Assembly (NCBI GenBank): GCA_964481655.1
Contig: CAYZVO010000007.1
Location: 1-64,000, forward strand
Source: CALDOK01 sp964481655
GTDB taxonomy: Bacteria > Myxococcota_A > UBA796 > JAFGLY01
Reading direction: 5' to 3'
Length of the DNA: 64,000 nucleotides
The position numbers and the translations under genes are program-made. The notes beneath the pieces are model-generated. The model was not told where the DNA came from, did no database searches, and saw only the letters and a list, made by a program, of their open reading frames with translations. This document shows, piece by piece, positions 34,539 through 47,219 of the stretch (position 1 is its first letter; each line of letters begins with the position of its first letter).

Positions 34539-35530
34539 CCGAGCTTCTCTTCGGTGCGCTGGCGCTCGCCGGAGGGGTCGTGATGGTCGGCTCGGGGGCC
34601 CTCTACCTCAACCGCAGCTGGCAGCGGACCCAGCGCCAGGTGTTGATGAAGGTGGCCGAGCGTGTCTCGGGGCGGGTGGTCCGCGGCAGCATGCTCATGG
34701 GCTGGCGGCTGGAGATCGAGCGGGCGGAGCTGGGTACCCTCACCCTGCAGCACGTCTCCGTGAACGAGGACCGCCCGGCCATGGGGATGCAGTTGGCCTT
34801 GGACCTGCCCCGCTTGCTGCCCCTCGATGCCCTGGAGCATCCCGCGGTGGCCGACGCGCTGGCGCAGCTGTACGCCTTCGGGAAGGGCAGCATCCTGCAC
34901 AGCGGGGTGACACCGAGCGCCAGCCGCGGGGGGACCTTGCTCGTCGCGTCCCGCCGCGCGTGGCTCGGGGGCGTCCATGAGCTCACAGGCTTCGTCGAGG
35001 CCGGGTTGGCCCTGGGTCGGGCCCTGCTCGAGGTCGCGGATGCTCCTTGGCTGCGGCTCGCCACCCGTCCGGGGCTCGAGCTGTCGCGCGAAGGACCCCA
35101 CGGTCGCCCGGTGCTGCGTGGCGAGCTCGACGGGATCGCCCTGGACCTCGCCGTACGGGAGGGCCCCTTTCGATGGGCCCCCACCCTGGTGCTGGGCTTC
35201 CCGACCCTGCCGGGGCTGGTCATGCGAGCGAGCCAGGACGGCGATCCTCCCGTGGGCGAACGCTGGCGCGTGGCCACTGGAAACCCCGTGCTCGACGGCA
35301 TGATCTACACCACCGCCGACGAACCGCAGCGCCTGCGCTCCGTGCTCCGGGATCCGGCGCTGACCCCCCTGCTGATGGAGGTCCTGCACGGCCACCCCGG
35401 CTCGAACCTCGACCACCAGGGGCTGGTGATCTGGGCTCCCGGGGTGGCCGGGGTGCGCCTGGATGAGCTGGTGGACCTGGGCCTCGAGCTGGCCCGGGCC
35501 TTCGGGGCCGGCGTCGGGGAGCTGTCGTGA
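34535..35530 (+). CDS. Membrane-anchored GNPVLD-motif protein, paralogue 1
   Basis: A 331-residue protein with one N-terminal helix (about 5-23) and a beta-rich soluble body. Near 255 it has ATGNPVLDGMIYTTAD, followed by RLRSVLRDPALTPLLMEVL and HGHPGSNLDHQGLVIW. The same three blocks occur in the next two proteins, so the three arose by tandem duplication. The basic Arg stretch after the helix (NRSWQRTQRQ) suggests a cytoplasmic body. No known domain was recognised. Its stop overlaps the next GTG by four bases. Confidence 0.75.
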   Translation: MTELLFGALALAGGVVMVGSGALYLNRSWQRTQRQVLMKVAERVSGRVVRGSMLMGWRLEIERAELGTLTLQHVSVNEDRPAMGMQLALDLPRLLPLDALEHPAVADALAQLYAFGKGSILHSGVTPSASRGGTLLVASRRAWLGGVHELTGFVEAGLALGRALLEVADAPWLRLATRPGLELSREGPHGRPVLRGELDGIALDLAVREGPFRWAPTLVLGFPTLPGLVMRASQDGDPPVGERWRVATGNPVLDGMIYTTADEPQRLRSVLRDPALTPLLMEVLHGHPGSNLDHQGLVIWAPGVAGVRLDELVDLGLELARAFGAGVGELS

Positions 35531-36645
35531 TCGAGCTGGCGTTGGGGATGCTGGTGCTCGGGGCCGACGCGGGGGCCTGGGTGGCCGTGCGGGGCCGATC
35601 CGGGGCCCAGACCCGGCTCGAGGACGAGCTGCGGCGGCTGGCGCTGGCCATGAAGGGCCGCCTGGTGCGGGACCGGGAGTTCGGCCCGCCGCTGCTCGAG
35701 CTGGACTCTGCCCACGGCCCTGGCCACGCCCGCTACCTGCTGGCGGTGGCCGACGGCGAGCGGGAGCGCATGGAGCTCGAGCTGCCCGTCCCCCGTGCGC
35801 TGCCGCGGCTGACCGTGGGACCTGGGGTGCTGTCGGCCGCGGCGACCTTCGTGGTCCACGACGCCGGGGTCGAGCTGGGCGATCCGGGCTTCGAGAGGCG
35901 CTTCACGGTGCGCGCCCCCGACCATGCCGCCGCCCGCGCTGCGCTGCCAGCCTCGGCCCGCGCGGCCCTGGTGACCCTGGTCGACAGCCTCGACGGAACG
36001 CTCGAGCTGGAGCTCGCTCCCCGCGTGGACAGCGGCACCAGCCTGCTCACCCTGCGCCTGTCCTGTCACCTCACCGAGCACCACACCCTGAGCCCGGCGC
36101 TGGATCGGGCCGCGGCCCTCGTCGATGCGCTGGTGATGGCGTGGGAGCGGCCCTGGCAGGCCCTCGAGGATCGGCACGGCCTCGTGCGGGCGGACCCGCT
36201 GCAGCCTGGAAGGGTGGCCCTCGAGGGTGAGGTCGGTGGACATCGCCTCCGCCTCGACGAGGTGCTGCGGGACGGCGGACTGCGCACCGAGCTGTGGCTG
36301 TCCGCGGCCCTGCCCTTCGAGCTCGAGGTGGTCGAGCGCGGGCTCGCCGACGCCGAGGGCTGGGCCCCCCTCCGCTCGACCATGGGCAACCCGGTGCTGG
36401 ACATGCTCGTGGCCGTGCGCTGCGAGGACCTCGAGCGCTGCCGCGCCCTGCTGGCCGACGATGTGCTCACCGGCGCCCTGCTCGCCGTGGTGCACGGCCG
36501 GCCCGGCTCCCGGGTCACCGAACGCGGGGTGGATCTGGTGGAGAGCGGCTACCCGGCCGAGGGCCTGGACGCGGCCCTGGACGATGCCCTCGCGCTGGCG
36601 GACGCCATCGTCGCCGGGGTGGCGCGGCTGGAGGGGGGCTCGTGA
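35527..36645 (+). CDS. Membrane-anchored GNPVLD-motif protein, paralogue 2
   Basis: A 372-residue protein. The N-terminus has a weak hydrophobic helix (LALGMLVLGADAGAWVAV). It has two similar halves: ELGDPGFERRFTVRAPDHAAAR then LVTLVDSLDG in the first, and TMGNPVLDMLVAVRCEDLER then LTGALLAVVHGRPGS in the second. The G-(D/N)-P-x-(F/L)-(E/D) core with a following helix and short strand is repeated, giving an internal duplication. It is closer to paralogue 3 than to paralogue 1. The GTG overlaps the preceding stop. The function is unknown. Confidence 0.75.
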   Translation: MIELALGMLVLGADAGAWVAVRGRSGAQTRLEDELRRLALAMKGRLVRDREFGPPLLELDSAHGPGHARYLLAVADGERERMELELPVPRALPRLTVGPGVLSAAATFVVHDAGVELGDPGFERRFTVRAPDHAAARAALPASARAALVTLVDSLDGTLELELAPRVDSGTSLLTLRLSCHLTEHHTLSPALDRAAALVDALVMAWERPWQALEDRHGLVRADPLQPGRVALEGEVGGHRLRLDEVLRDGGLRTELWLSAALPFELEVVERGLADAEGWAPLRSTMGNPVLDMLVAVRCEDLERCRALLADDVLTGALLAVVHGRPGSRVTERGVDLVESGYPAEGLDAALDDALALADAIVAGVARLEGGS

Positions 36646-37718
36646 TCGACATCCTGGTCGTGGCCGGGGTCGCGGTCTGCGGTGGCGCGGTGGCCGTCGG
36701 CGGCGCGGTCTATACCACCGTGATGCGCAGCCGCCGGGTGGACGCGCTCCGGGGGGCGCTGCGACCCCACGGCGGCACGGTGCTCTGGGCCGGGGGCGGG
36801 AACAGGCCGCGGATCACCCTGCCGGCCTCGACCGGCACGGTGGTGGTGCGGCCGCTGGAAGATGAGGGCGGCGTGCTCCAGGCCCGGACCTCGGTCCCGC
36901 GGATGCTGCCGTTCTACGAGCTGGACCCGGAGCTCGAGGCATGGATCACGGACGGCTCCTGGCGCAGCGCAGGCACCGTCCGGCCGGCCCACACCGAGCT
37001 GGACCGGCGCCTGCTCACGCGGCTGGTGTGCGGGACCCTCGAGACCGCGCGGCAGCGCCTGGGGGCGACCAGCCTGCGGCTCTCCATCCGTCCCTCCGAG
37101 GGCAGGGCCCAGAGCTGGGTCGTGCTGCGAGCGGACGGCGACGAGCTCGCTCCCGAGCGGCTGCTGGCCATGGCCGAGCTCACCGCGCGGGTGTCGGAGG
37201 ACCTCGTGGCGGCTTGGGCGGCGCCCTGGGCCGAGCTGGCCGCCCGCTACGGCGCGGGCCCTCCAGGGGTGGACCCCCAGGGCTACCGCATGGTGGACCT
37301 CGCCCACGGCCCGCTGCGGGTGGCGGTGCGCGAGGGCGAGCGCCGCGGCCGGGTCGAGACCTCGGTCCACGTGGCGCTGGCGTTGCCGGTGGGCCTGCGG
37401 GTGCTGCATCGGGACCTGGCCCGTGCCGAAGGCTGGCTCACGGTCGCCCAGCCCACGGGCAACCCGGTGCTGGACATGTTGGTGGCCATGCGCTGCGGCG
37501 AGCCCGGGCAGGCCGCAGCCCTGCTGGCCGACGATGAGGTCACGGGGGCCCTGCTCGAGGTGGTCCACGCCTTCCCGGGCTCGGAGCTCAACCAGCACGG
37601 CGTGTCGCTGTGCGCCCGCGAGGCCGGCGCCATCGACCCCGCGCCCTACGTCGAGGCGGCCATCACCCTGGCCCAGCTGCTGCAGCGCGCTTTGGACCCG
37701 GGCCGCCCCTCGGCATAG
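36642..37718 (+). CDS. Membrane-anchored GNPVLD-motif protein, paralogue 3
   Basis: A 358-residue protein with a good N-terminal helix (about 4-24), a beta-rich body and PTGNPVLDMLVAMRCGEPGQ followed by VTGALLEVVHAFPGSELNQHG near the end. It has a first-half copy of the duplication at about 88-115 (ELDPELEAWITDGSW, less conserved). The DNA encoding GNPVLDM is nearly identical to that of paralogue 2 (36389-36420 against 37460-37490). The GTG overlaps the preceding stop. The next gene begins after 30 bases. Confidence 0.75.
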   Translation: MIDILVVAGVAVCGGAVAVGGAVYTTVMRSRRVDALRGALRPHGGTVLWAGGGNRPRITLPASTGTVVVRPLEDEGGVLQARTSVPRMLPFYELDPELEAWITDGSWRSAGTVRPAHTELDRRLLTRLVCGTLETARQRLGATSLRLSIRPSEGRAQSWVVLRADGDELAPERLLAMAELTARVSEDLVAAWAAPWAELAARYGAGPPGVDPQGYRMVDLAHGPLRVAVREGERRGRVETSVHVALALPVGLRVLHRDLARAEGWLTVAQPTGNPVLDMLVAMRCGEPGQAAALLADDEVTGALLEVVHAFPGSELNQHGVSLCAREAGAIDPAPYVEAAITLAQLLQRALDPGRPSA

Positions 37719-37748
37719 GAGCCCGCTCCGTTTCCGGCGAGGTGTGGT

Positions 37749-38408
37749 GTGTCCGACTCCGGCAAGATCGCAGGCGTCGTCGTGCTCGTCGGCGTGCTCG
37801 GCCTGGGCGTGGCTGGCTGGTTCGTGCTGAACAGCGGCGACGCCACCGACGCCGAGCTGGGGCAGGCCGCCACCCCCGAGGCCACAGCGGACGCCCCCGG
37901 CACGCCCACGGTGCTGCCCGAGAGCACCGCCGCCATCCCGCAGATGCCCGCCGACGCCGAACCCGGCTCCCTCGAGGGCCGCATCGCCGATCTGCAGGCC
38001 CAGCTGCGGGACGAGCAGACCGCGGCGCTGCAGGAGTCCCAGCGCCTGGGGGCCGAGATACAGGCCCTGCGCGAGACCATCGGCTCCCTCGAGGCCGACA
38101 TCCAGGCCCTCGATGACGGCAAGCTGGCCCGGCTCGACGCCCGCGAGGGCAAGCAGGGGGATCGCTGCGATCCCGCCGAGCCCGACTCCCGCGCCTGCAA
38201 GCGCCAGGCGGCCCTGCAGGCCAAGCTGGGGGACGCCACCGCCGACCGCGGCGCCATGGAGGCCGAGCTGGCCGCCGCCCAGGAGCAGGAGCAGGCGCTC
38301 ATGGACCAGCGCACCGCCGCGCTTCGCCTGGTGGACGAGCTGGCCGAGCGCCAGCGCTCCGACCCCGAGCTGGTGTCCCTGTACCAGCAGCTCGCCCGGG
38401 GGCAGTGA
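37749..38408 (+). CDS. Single-pass membrane protein with a long coiled coil
   Basis: A 219-residue protein with an N-terminal helix (about 7-27), a Pro/Ala/Thr-rich linker to about residue 70, then a coiled coil to the end (EGRIADLQAQLRDEQTAALQ and RGAMEAELAAAQEQEQALMD). It is interrupted around residue 140 by a short loop with two Cys (QGDRCDPAEPDSRACK) that could make a disulphide. The body is probably extracytoplasmic, since the two Cys and the Thr/Ala/Pro linker suit that side. It may be a spacer or docking element of the operon. The GTG start has GAGG before it. Its stop overlaps the next GTG. Confidence 0.7.
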   Translation: MSDSGKIAGVVVLVGVLGLGVAGWFVLNSGDATDAELGQAATPEATADAPGTPTVLPESTAAIPQMPADAEPGSLEGRIADLQAQLRDEQTAALQESQRLGAEIQALRETIGSLEADIQALDDGKLARLDAREGKQGDRCDPAEPDSRACKRQAALQAKLGDATADRGAMEAELAAAQEQEQALMDQRTAALRLVDELAERQRSDPELVSLYQQLARGQ

Positions 38409-38770
38409 GCATGAGCATCCCCTCCGAAGACGAGCCCCGCGTCTGCAAGCCCGGCTTCCACGCCCGGGTCGCCGCCGCCGTGCGCCTGGTCCCCGCCGGG
38501 CGCGTGACCACCTACGGCGACGTGGCCGGCGTGCTCGGCTCTCCCCGTGTGGCCCGCCAGGTGGGCTGGGCCCTGGCGGCGCTGCCCGCCGACAGCGATG
38601 TGCCCTGGCAGCGGGTGATCAACGCCCAGGGGCGCATCTCCTACCGGGGCGACAGCCTGCGGGGCCACGAGCAGCAACAGCGGCTCGAGGCCGAGGGCAT
38701 CACCTTCACCGACAGCGGGCGGGTCGCAGGCTTCGACCAGCTGCGCTGGGACTGGCTGGAGCTACCGTGA
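38405..38770 (+). CDS. Alkyltransferase-like DNA repair protein (ATL)
   Basis: A 121-residue protein related to the C-terminal DNA-binding domain of O6-alkylguanine alkyltransferases: VPAGRVTTYGDVAGVLGSPRVARQVGWAL is the helix-turn-helix and helix region. In true methyltransferases the active site is PCHR. Here it reads PWQR (Pro67-Trp68-Gln69-Arg70), with Trp replacing the acceptor Cys. ATL proteins with PWHR bind alkylated guanine and flag it for nucleotide excision repair. Gln for His is a small variation on that. The GTG overlaps the preceding stop, though an ATG at 38411 is also possible. It overlaps the next gene by four bases. No link to the PAAR genes other than co-transcription is evident. 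Confidence 0.85.
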   Translation: MSMSIPSEDEPRVCKPGFHARVAAAVRLVPAGRVTTYGDVAGVLGSPRVARQVGWALAALPADSDVPWQRVINAQGRISYRGDSLRGHEQQQRLEAEGITFTDSGRVAGFDQLRWDWLELP

Positions 38771-39492
38771 GCGACTCGTTCTACGCCGCCTGGGCCGCGC
38801 ACTACGACGCGGTCTTCCCCGTGGGCCCCAAGGCCCGCTTCGTCTCCGAGCGGCTGCCTGCTGGCGCTCGGGTCCTCGATCTGGGCTGTGCCACCGGCGG
38901 GGTGGACTTTGGCCTGGCCGGGCTGGGCCACACGGTCCACGGCGTGGATCTCGAGCCGGCGCTGGTGGCCCGCGCTCAGGCCCGCCTCGACGCCGAGCCC
39001 ACGCAGGGATTGAGCTTCGCGGTGGGGGACATGTTGGCCCTCCCGGCCGGAGAGGAACCCTTCGACGCCGTGATCTGCCTGGGCAACACCATGGTCCACC
39101 TGCTCGAGCGTGAGCAGCGCGTAGCCGCGCTGGGCGCCATGGCGGCCCAGGTCCGCCCCGGAGCCCGGCTGGTCCTGCAGATCGTCAACTACGATCGGGT
39201 GCTGGCCCACGCCGTGGACCACCTGCCTCTGATCGACAACGACAGCGTGCGCTTCGAGCGCCGCTACACCGGCCTCACCCCCGAGCGCCTGAGCTTCGAC
39301 GCCGACCTGACCGTCAAGGCCAGCGGCGAGACCCTCTCCGTCTCCCAGCCCCTGGTGCCCCTGACCCGGGCTCAGCTGGACGCGGAGCTCCGCGAGGCAG
39401 GCTGGGTCCCTGACGCCTGGTTCGGCAGCTACGGCGGGGCTCCCTGGGCGCCCGACAGCATGGGCTGCATCGTGGTGGCCCGCCGTCCGTAG
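38767..39492 (+). CDS. Class I SAM-dependent methyltransferase
   Basis: A 241-residue protein. AAHYDAVFPVGPK at the start is typical of small-molecule methyltransferases. VLDLGCATGGVDFGLA is motif I, VHGVDLEPALVARAQARL motif II, and FDAVICLGNTMVHL motif IV. The C-terminal domain is beta-rich (LTVKASGETLSVSQPLVPLT), as in ubiquinone-type and glycine methyltransferases. The substrate is unknown. The GTG overlaps the stop of the ATL gene, so it is the last gene of the PAAR-headed run. Confidence 0.85.
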   Translation: MSDSFYAAWAAHYDAVFPVGPKARFVSERLPAGARVLDLGCATGGVDFGLAGLGHTVHGVDLEPALVARAQARLDAEPTQGLSFAVGDMLALPAGEEPFDAVICLGNTMVHLLEREQRVAALGAMAAQVRPGARLVLQIVNYDRVLAHAVDHLPLIDNDSVRFERRYTGLTPERLSFDADLTVKASGETLSVSQPLVPLTRAQLDAELREAGWVPDAWFGSYGGAPWAPDSMGCIVVARRP

Positions 39493-39555
39493 CGCTCGAC
39501 CCTGGACACCCGCATCCCCCCGGGGCAAGCTGTGCTCCACGCTCCCGGAGGAAGC

Positions 39556-40530
<975 letters not shown>

Positions 40531-40605
40531 TGTGAGCGCGGCGTCCGGCTCTGCGGCGGCGGCCCCGAGGCCTTACGTGCCTGAGGTCCCCGCCGGAGGC
40601 TCCCC

Positions 40606-43600
40606 ATGTCCACGCCCCCTCGCGTCGCCGCCTGTGATCTCGGCAAGGTCAGCGCCTCCTTCGTCATCGGGGTGGTCAGGGGTGATGGTGGGGTCGAGAT
40701 CGAGAGCGCGCACAACCTCCCCCACGAAGGCAGGCCCCTCGAGGCCTTCGCGACCTGGTACCGGGATCAGGACGTCGCCGGCTGCGCAGGGTTGGCCGCC
40801 ACGGGGGTGTTCGCGGATCAGCTGGCGGCGCCTGTGCAGGTGCTGCCCGAGCAGGCCTGCCTCGAGGCCGCGCTGGAGCGGGACCCGGAGCTGCCCGCCC
40901 AGCTGAACCTGCTGAGCGTCGGGGGCCGCGGCTACGCAGCCCTGGCCCGCAGCCACGACGGCGGGGGGCACCACTGGCGCTACCTCGAGAACGACAAGTG
41001 TTCGTCGGGCACGGGGGAGACCATCCAGCGCATGACCGCGCGCTTCGGGCTGTCCATCGAGCAGGCCGACGCCCTGGCCACCGCCGCGGCCGACAGCCAG
41101 CCCATCACCGCCCGCTGCTCGGTCTTCGCCAAGAGCGAGATGACCCACCACGCCAACGCCGGCGTGCCCGCCGACGCGCTGTTCCGCGGCTTCTTCGAGT
41201 CCGTGGCCCGCAACGCCGCGGCCCTGCTGGCTCGCTCGGGGGTGGAGGGGCCCGTGCTGCTGGTGGGCGGTGGCTCACGCCTGGCATCCCTGCGGGAGGC
41301 CCTGACGGCACGGCTCGAAGGACCCGTGCAGGTGCCCGAGCACGCCCTGTGCTTCGAGGCCGTGGGCGCCGCGGTGATCGCGGCTCGGCAGGAGGGGTCG
41401 GTCTCCCTGCCCGCCGACCCCATGGCCCTGGTCCGTCCCCGCAGCGCGCGCTTCGAGATCCTGGCGCCCGCCCGGGAGCAGCGGGATCGCGTGCAACGGC
41501 AGCCCGCCCCTTCGGTCCCCCAGGACTGGAGCACACGCCCGCTGATCCTGGGGCTGGACCTGGGCTCCACCGGCGCCAAGGCCGCCGTCACCGACCTCGA
41601 GACCGGGGCGTTGGTCTTCGACGTCTACGGCCGTACCCAGGGGGATCCCCTCGGTGCCAGCCAGCGGCTGGTCCGCGCCGTGCTGGACCAGGGCGAGCTG
41701 GACATCCGCGCCGTGGGCCTGACGGGCTCCGGCCGCGAGGCCGTGGCCACGGTGCTCCGCGCAGCCCTGCCTGACCCCGACGCGGTGGTGGTGCTCAACG
41801 AGATCGTGGCCCACGCCACCGCCGCCATCCGCTGCGATCCCGATCACGGCGAGGATCTCTCGGTCATCGAGATCGGCGGTCAGGACGCCAAGTTCGTCCA
41901 GATCCGCGGCGGCCGCATCGTCGAGAGCGACATGAACAAGGCCTGCAGCGCGGGCACGGGGTCCTTCCTCGAGGAGCAGGCCCGGCTGTACGAGGTCAGC
42001 GATCTCGACCAGCTCACCGCCATGGCCAGCGCTGCGGACCGCCCCCCCGATCTCGGCCAGATGTGCACGGTCTACATGGCCGACGCCGGAGCCCAGGCCC
42101 TGGAGGACGGCTCCGAGCTGGGCGACCTGTTCGCCGGGCTGCAGTACTCCATCGTCCACAACTACCTCAACCGGGTCATGGGCCAGCGTCAGCTGGGCGC
42201 GCGGGTGTTCTTCCAGGGCAAGCCGGCCACCAACCCCTCCCTGGGCTGGACCCTCGCGGCGGTCACCGGGCGTGAGGTCGTGGTGCCCCCCAACCCCGGC
42301 GCCATGGGCGCTTGGGGCATCGGCCTGTGTGCGGTGGACGCGCTGGGCATCGACGCGCTCCGCGCGGCCCCGCCGCTGCCGGTCCAGGCGCTGCTCGGCG
42401 CCGAGGTCAGCGCGCGCTCGGAGTTCGCCTGCAAAGACGCGGACTGCGAGACCCTGTGCCCCATCCAGCGCACCACGGTCCGCCTGGGCCAGGACGAGCG
42501 CCAGATCCTGAGCGGCGGCGCCTGCCCCAAGTACGAGCTGGCCACCGCCGCCCGGCCCAAGCTGCCCCGGGGCGCGCCGGATCCCTTCGAGGCCCGCCGG
42601 GCCTTGATCGAGGCCTGCTTCGTCGAGGGAGACGGGCCGTCCGTCGGCCTGCCCATGACCGGGGGCACCGGGGCAACCCTGCCCTTCCTGGCGACGCTGC
42701 TGGCTGGGCTGGGGGCCACCCCGGTGCTGCTCGCGTCGGACGGCGAGAGCCTGGCGCAGGGGGAGCTGCTCTGCAACGCCTTCGACGCCTGCGGGCCCTC
42801 GAAGATCGCCCACGCCCTGTGCGACACCGAGCTGGATCTGCTGCTCTTCCCCAAGGTCATGGACAAGGCGGACCGCGAGGGGCGCGGCGGCCAGACCTGT
42901 GTCACCCAGCAGGCCATGCCCGAGATCGTGGAGCAGGCCCTGCTGGCCAAGGGCCGGACCACCCGGGTGGTGCGCCCGCGCCTGTCCTTCCGGGCCGGGC
43001 TCGAGGACTCATCCCTCGGTGAGCCCTTGGCGGCCATCGTGGCGGCCCTGGGCCTCGAGCCGGGTCGCCTGACCGCGGCCTGGAGCGCCGCCGCGGCCGC
43101 GCAGCGCGCCTATGAGGCTCGCCTGGCGGAGCTGGGCGCCGAGGCCATCGCCTTCGCGGTGCAGCACGATCTGCCCGCCGTGCTGGTCTGCGGCTCCCTC
43201 CACGTCATCCACGACCGCGCCATCAACGCTGACATCCCCCGTCTGCTGCGGCGCTGCGGCGCCATCGCCGTGCCTGTGGACTGCTACCCCATCCCCGAGG
43301 GCACGCCGGGGATGCCCAAGATCTACTGGGCCGACAGCAACCGCAGCGTGCGCGCTGCGGCCGCGGCCCGCGAGGCCGGGGACCTCTTCCCCCTGCTGAT
43401 CACCAGCTTCGGCTGCGGGCCGGGCTCCTTCGTGGAGCAGATCTTCCAGTCCGTGCTCGAGGGCTACCCCCACACCTTGCTCGAGAGCGACGGCCACGGG
43501 GGCGCGGCGGGCTTCACCACCCGCCTGCAGGCCTTCCTGCAGTCCGTGCGCCAGCACCGGGCCCATGGTCCCGCCCACACCATCGACAACACCGCGGCCC

Positions 43601-44813
43601 TGGCCGGGGTCGAGCGCACCCCGCGCACCGGCCCCTACTTGAGCCCGGAGATCCACTACGTGTTCCTGAGCGGGGTGGACTACCTGGGCGACCTGTTCGC
43701 GGCGGTCTACCGGGCCTACGGCTACGACGCTGAGGCCGCGCCCCCCCTGGACGAGGGCAGCTTCACCTGGGGGCGCCGGGACTGCTCGGGCAAGGAGTGC
43801 ATCTCCTACCAGCTCATCTGGGGCGCGTTCCGTCGCTACCTCGAGGAGCACCCCCCCGACCGGGAGACCCGGCTGGTGCAGCTGTCCGGGGAGATGTGCC
43901 GCGCCGGCGCCTTCCCGGTCAAGGACCGCATCACCCTGCGTCGCATGGGGCTGGCGGACCAGGTCTCCGTGGTCTCGCTGCGTCTGGCCGGCGGCGCCGC
44001 CATGGTGCTGCGCATCTGGCTGGGCTGGATGATCCTGGACGTCCTGCGGCAGCTCTACCTCTACCACCTCGCCACTGAGCCCCAGCCAGGCCGTTCATTG
44101 GAGCTGTACCGGGGCTTCGCCGCCGAGGCCCTGGCCGTGCTCGAGCGCCCCTGGCCGGGGCAGCTGTGGGGCTGGCCGCGCATGGCGGGACAGTGGCGGG
44201 GCCTGGTGGACATCGTGCGTCGGGCCTCCGATGCCTACGCCGCGTTCCCGGCGCCCAGCGAGGAGCTGCGCACCGTGTTCGTCTCCGGCGATCTGCTCAC
44301 CAAGGGCAACGACGTGGCCGCGGGCGACCTGTTCGCCAAGCTCGCCCGGCTCGGGGTCCGGACCGTGGTGGAGCCTGGCTGCGACTTCGTGGAGTTCATC
44401 ATCCGGGTGCAGCCCCAGCTCATGTTCGGCCGCGGTGACCACCGCGCCCAGCGCAGGCTCTACCTGGCCAACATGGGCCTCACCCGGCGGCGGGTCTACG
44501 GGCTGGTGCGCCGCCAGCACCCCTGGCTGCCCATGCCCGATGTGCCCGCGGCGCTGGCACGCACCGACGAGCTGTTGGACGGCGGCACCATGGGCGGCGC
44601 GGTGCTGGCGGTGGGCTCGGTGCTGCACCACTGGGATCAGGGCGGCCTCGACGGCGTGCTCATGACCAGCTGCTGGGGCTGCGACAACGGCCTGATCGAA
44701 GAGAGCCTGCTGCGCCACCGCCGCGACATCCCCAGCTACTTCTTCTACGACGACGGCCAGCCCATCGACGAGCGCAAGCTGCGGGGCTTCGTGTTCCGGC
44801 TCGGGCGAGCCCG

Positions 44814-44841
<28 letters not shown>
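40606..44841 (+). CDS. 2-hydroxyacyl-CoA-dehydratase-activase-related protein, giant two-ASKHA fusion
   Basis: A 1411-residue protein. It begins with an ASKHA ATPase half-copy (VAACDLGKVSASF) with a C-S-S-G-T-G-E motif near residue 131. From about 307 it has a second, complete BadF/BadG/HgdC-type ATPase domain (LILGLDLGSTGAKAAVTDLE) and NKACSAGTGSF near 446, the Cys of the subunit-bridging [4Fe-4S] cluster. From about 600 a region with CKDADCETLCPIQRTTVRLG and further Cys resembles the DUF2229/HgdB-like part. Long proteins with this architecture occur in anaerobes and Myxococcota. Activases of this type drive ATP-dependent electron transfer to dehydratases or benzoyl-CoA reductases. The partner is not in the window. 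Its last 28 bases overlap a convergent gene. Confidence 0.85.
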
Positions 44842-47096
<2,255 letters not shown>

Positions 47097-47123
47097 GGTC
47101 ACTCCGGAGTGAACGTCAGGCCG

Positions 47124-47129
47124 AGGCTA
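47124..47129 (-). promoter_or_regulatory. Putative -10 element (TAGCCT)
   Basis: On the minus strand TAGCCT lies about 28 bases before the ATG at 47096, with CTCCGGAG as a ribosome-binding site between them. Confidence 0.3.
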
Positions 47130-47219
47130 CCATCCCCGTCTCTGGCCCGCGGGCTCGCGGCTCACCGGACGGGGTCATCGCGGCGAGCTACGCCAAGGTC
47201 CGAGTCTCCGGCCGCGAGG

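Noticed and set aside
33269..39492. Complete type VI secretion locus
   Set aside because: Only a PAAR gene is present. No VgrG, Hcp, sheath, ClpV or membrane-complex gene was found.
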